From assembly GCA_945878795.1 (NCBI GenBank), contig CAMDWF010000153.1, positions 1-5,928 of the forward strand: DNA of 5,928 nt, read 5' to 3'. Both the position numbers and the translations under genes were made by a program. Positions 5,659 through 5,928 of this stretch are shown in pieces. Position 1 is the first letter of the stretch. Every line of letters starts with the position of its first letter. This DNA comes from Synechococcus sp. UW140 (GTDB lineage: Bacteria > Cyanobacteriota > Cyanobacteriia > PCC-6307 > Cyanobiaceae). The notes under the pieces are model-generated. The model searched no databases and was not told the DNA's origin. It saw only the letters and a list, made by a program, of their open reading frames with translations.

Positions 5659-5928
5659 ATGGACCGAACGGGCCCAGCCAGCGCCACCGCCGCCGAAAAC
5701 GCCCTGGCTGCCATGCGGGCTTCCGTTTTCGGCACCGATCCGATGGCACCGGCCCCACCTGCCCTGCCCACGATCGTGGCGCCGACAGCTGCCTGGGCAC
5801 CGGTGAATGCCAATCCCAACAACGGCTCCAAGGACCCCGCCGATCTCGGTGATTTCCTTGAGACCGCCGGGCTGTTGGAGTACGACCCTGAGGCGATCAG
5901 CCGCATCTACGCCGGCCATCCCCAGCGC
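5659..5928 (+). CDS. N-terminus of a probable ABC1/AarF (UbiB-like) kinase, 3' end cut off
   Basis: The frame starts at ATG 5659 and stays open to the window edge (90 codons). The first 60 or so residues are Ala/Pro-rich without recognisable domain. Then comes 'GDFLETAGLLEYDPEAISR' and 'IYAGHPQR', which matches the start of cyanobacterial ABC1-family proteins, where it is followed by 'LxxRLWQTL' and the kinase-like domain; that domain lies outside the window. Family members are atypical protein-kinase-like ATPases associated with quinone/prenyl-lipid metabolism and membrane stress. No Shine-Dalgarno site precedes the ATG, and in-frame ATGs at codons 18 and 28 are alternative starts that would shorten the low-complexity leader. 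The call rests on one short motif remembered from the family, so the role is likely rather than certain. Confidence 0.65.
   Translation, partial: MDRTGPASATAAENALAAMRASVFGTDPMAPAPPALPTIVAPTAAWAPVNANPNNGSKDPADLGDFLETAGLLEYDPEAISRIYAGHPQR

Noticed and set aside
5768..5779. 12-bp palindrome CCACGATCGTGG
   Set aside because: Lies in the coding part of the ABC1-like gene; a single short palindrome there needs no special explanation and it is not a HIP1 site.
5489..5919. Three minus-strand open frames under the ABC1-like gene and the gap
   Set aside because: Gly/Ala/Arg-rich antisense translations without motifs; the plus frame contains the recognisable ABC1 start motif.

Overview
The window reads as ordinary bacterial chromosome, most likely from a high-GC unicellular cyanobacterium of the Cyanobium/Synechococcus type. 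The best hint is the start of the last gene: its 'YDPEAISRIYAGHPQR' segment matches how I remember picocyanobacterial ABC1/AarF kinases. The codon use is GC-rich, Shine-Dalgarno sites are weak or absent, and I saw no full HIP1 octamer (GCGATCGC) by eye. The assignment is an inference, not a database result. I see no RNA genes, transposases, phage genes, CRISPR arrays or attachment sites.

Layout. Positions 1-1125 (+) hold the 3' part of a regulator: the last strands of an OmpR/CadC-type winged helix followed by a long TPR-like helical domain. After a 148-bp gap comes a + strand pair. The first is a predicted lipoprotein lytic transglycosylase (1274-2317). The second is a PfkB-family sugar kinase (2314-3288) whose putative TTG start overlaps the transglycosylase stop by 4 bp. 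Running the other way, 5377-3224 (-) encodes a hybrid sensor histidine kinase (MASE1 membrane sensor, HisKA, HATPase, receiver). Its 3' end overlaps the end of the PfkB gene by 65 bp. The window ends in the N-terminus of a + strand gene, probably an ABC1/AarF (UbiB-like) kinase, from 5659.

Regulation. The 281-bp gap between the divergent kinase genes contains a very AT-rich island (13 G/C in 70 bases, 5471-5540). In it I can place a good minus-strand sigma-70 promoter (TTGACA, 18 bp, TAAAAT) for the histidine kinase and a weaker plus-strand promoter (TTCAAA, 17 bp, TATATT) for the ABC1 gene. The two overlap. The -10 box of the first lies inside a perfect 9-bp-arm inverted repeat. This is the most interesting non-coding structure in the window.

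How the genes might work together. The transglycosylase/PfkB pair could be translationally coupled, and a link between cell-wall turnover and sugar phosphorylation is conceivable but unproven. The histidine kinase has no partner regulator in the window. I found no convincing new multi-gene system. The points worth checking are the overlapping divergent promoters, the altered acidic pocket of the receiver, the in-phase duplication next to the catalytic histidine, and the convergent coding overlap.
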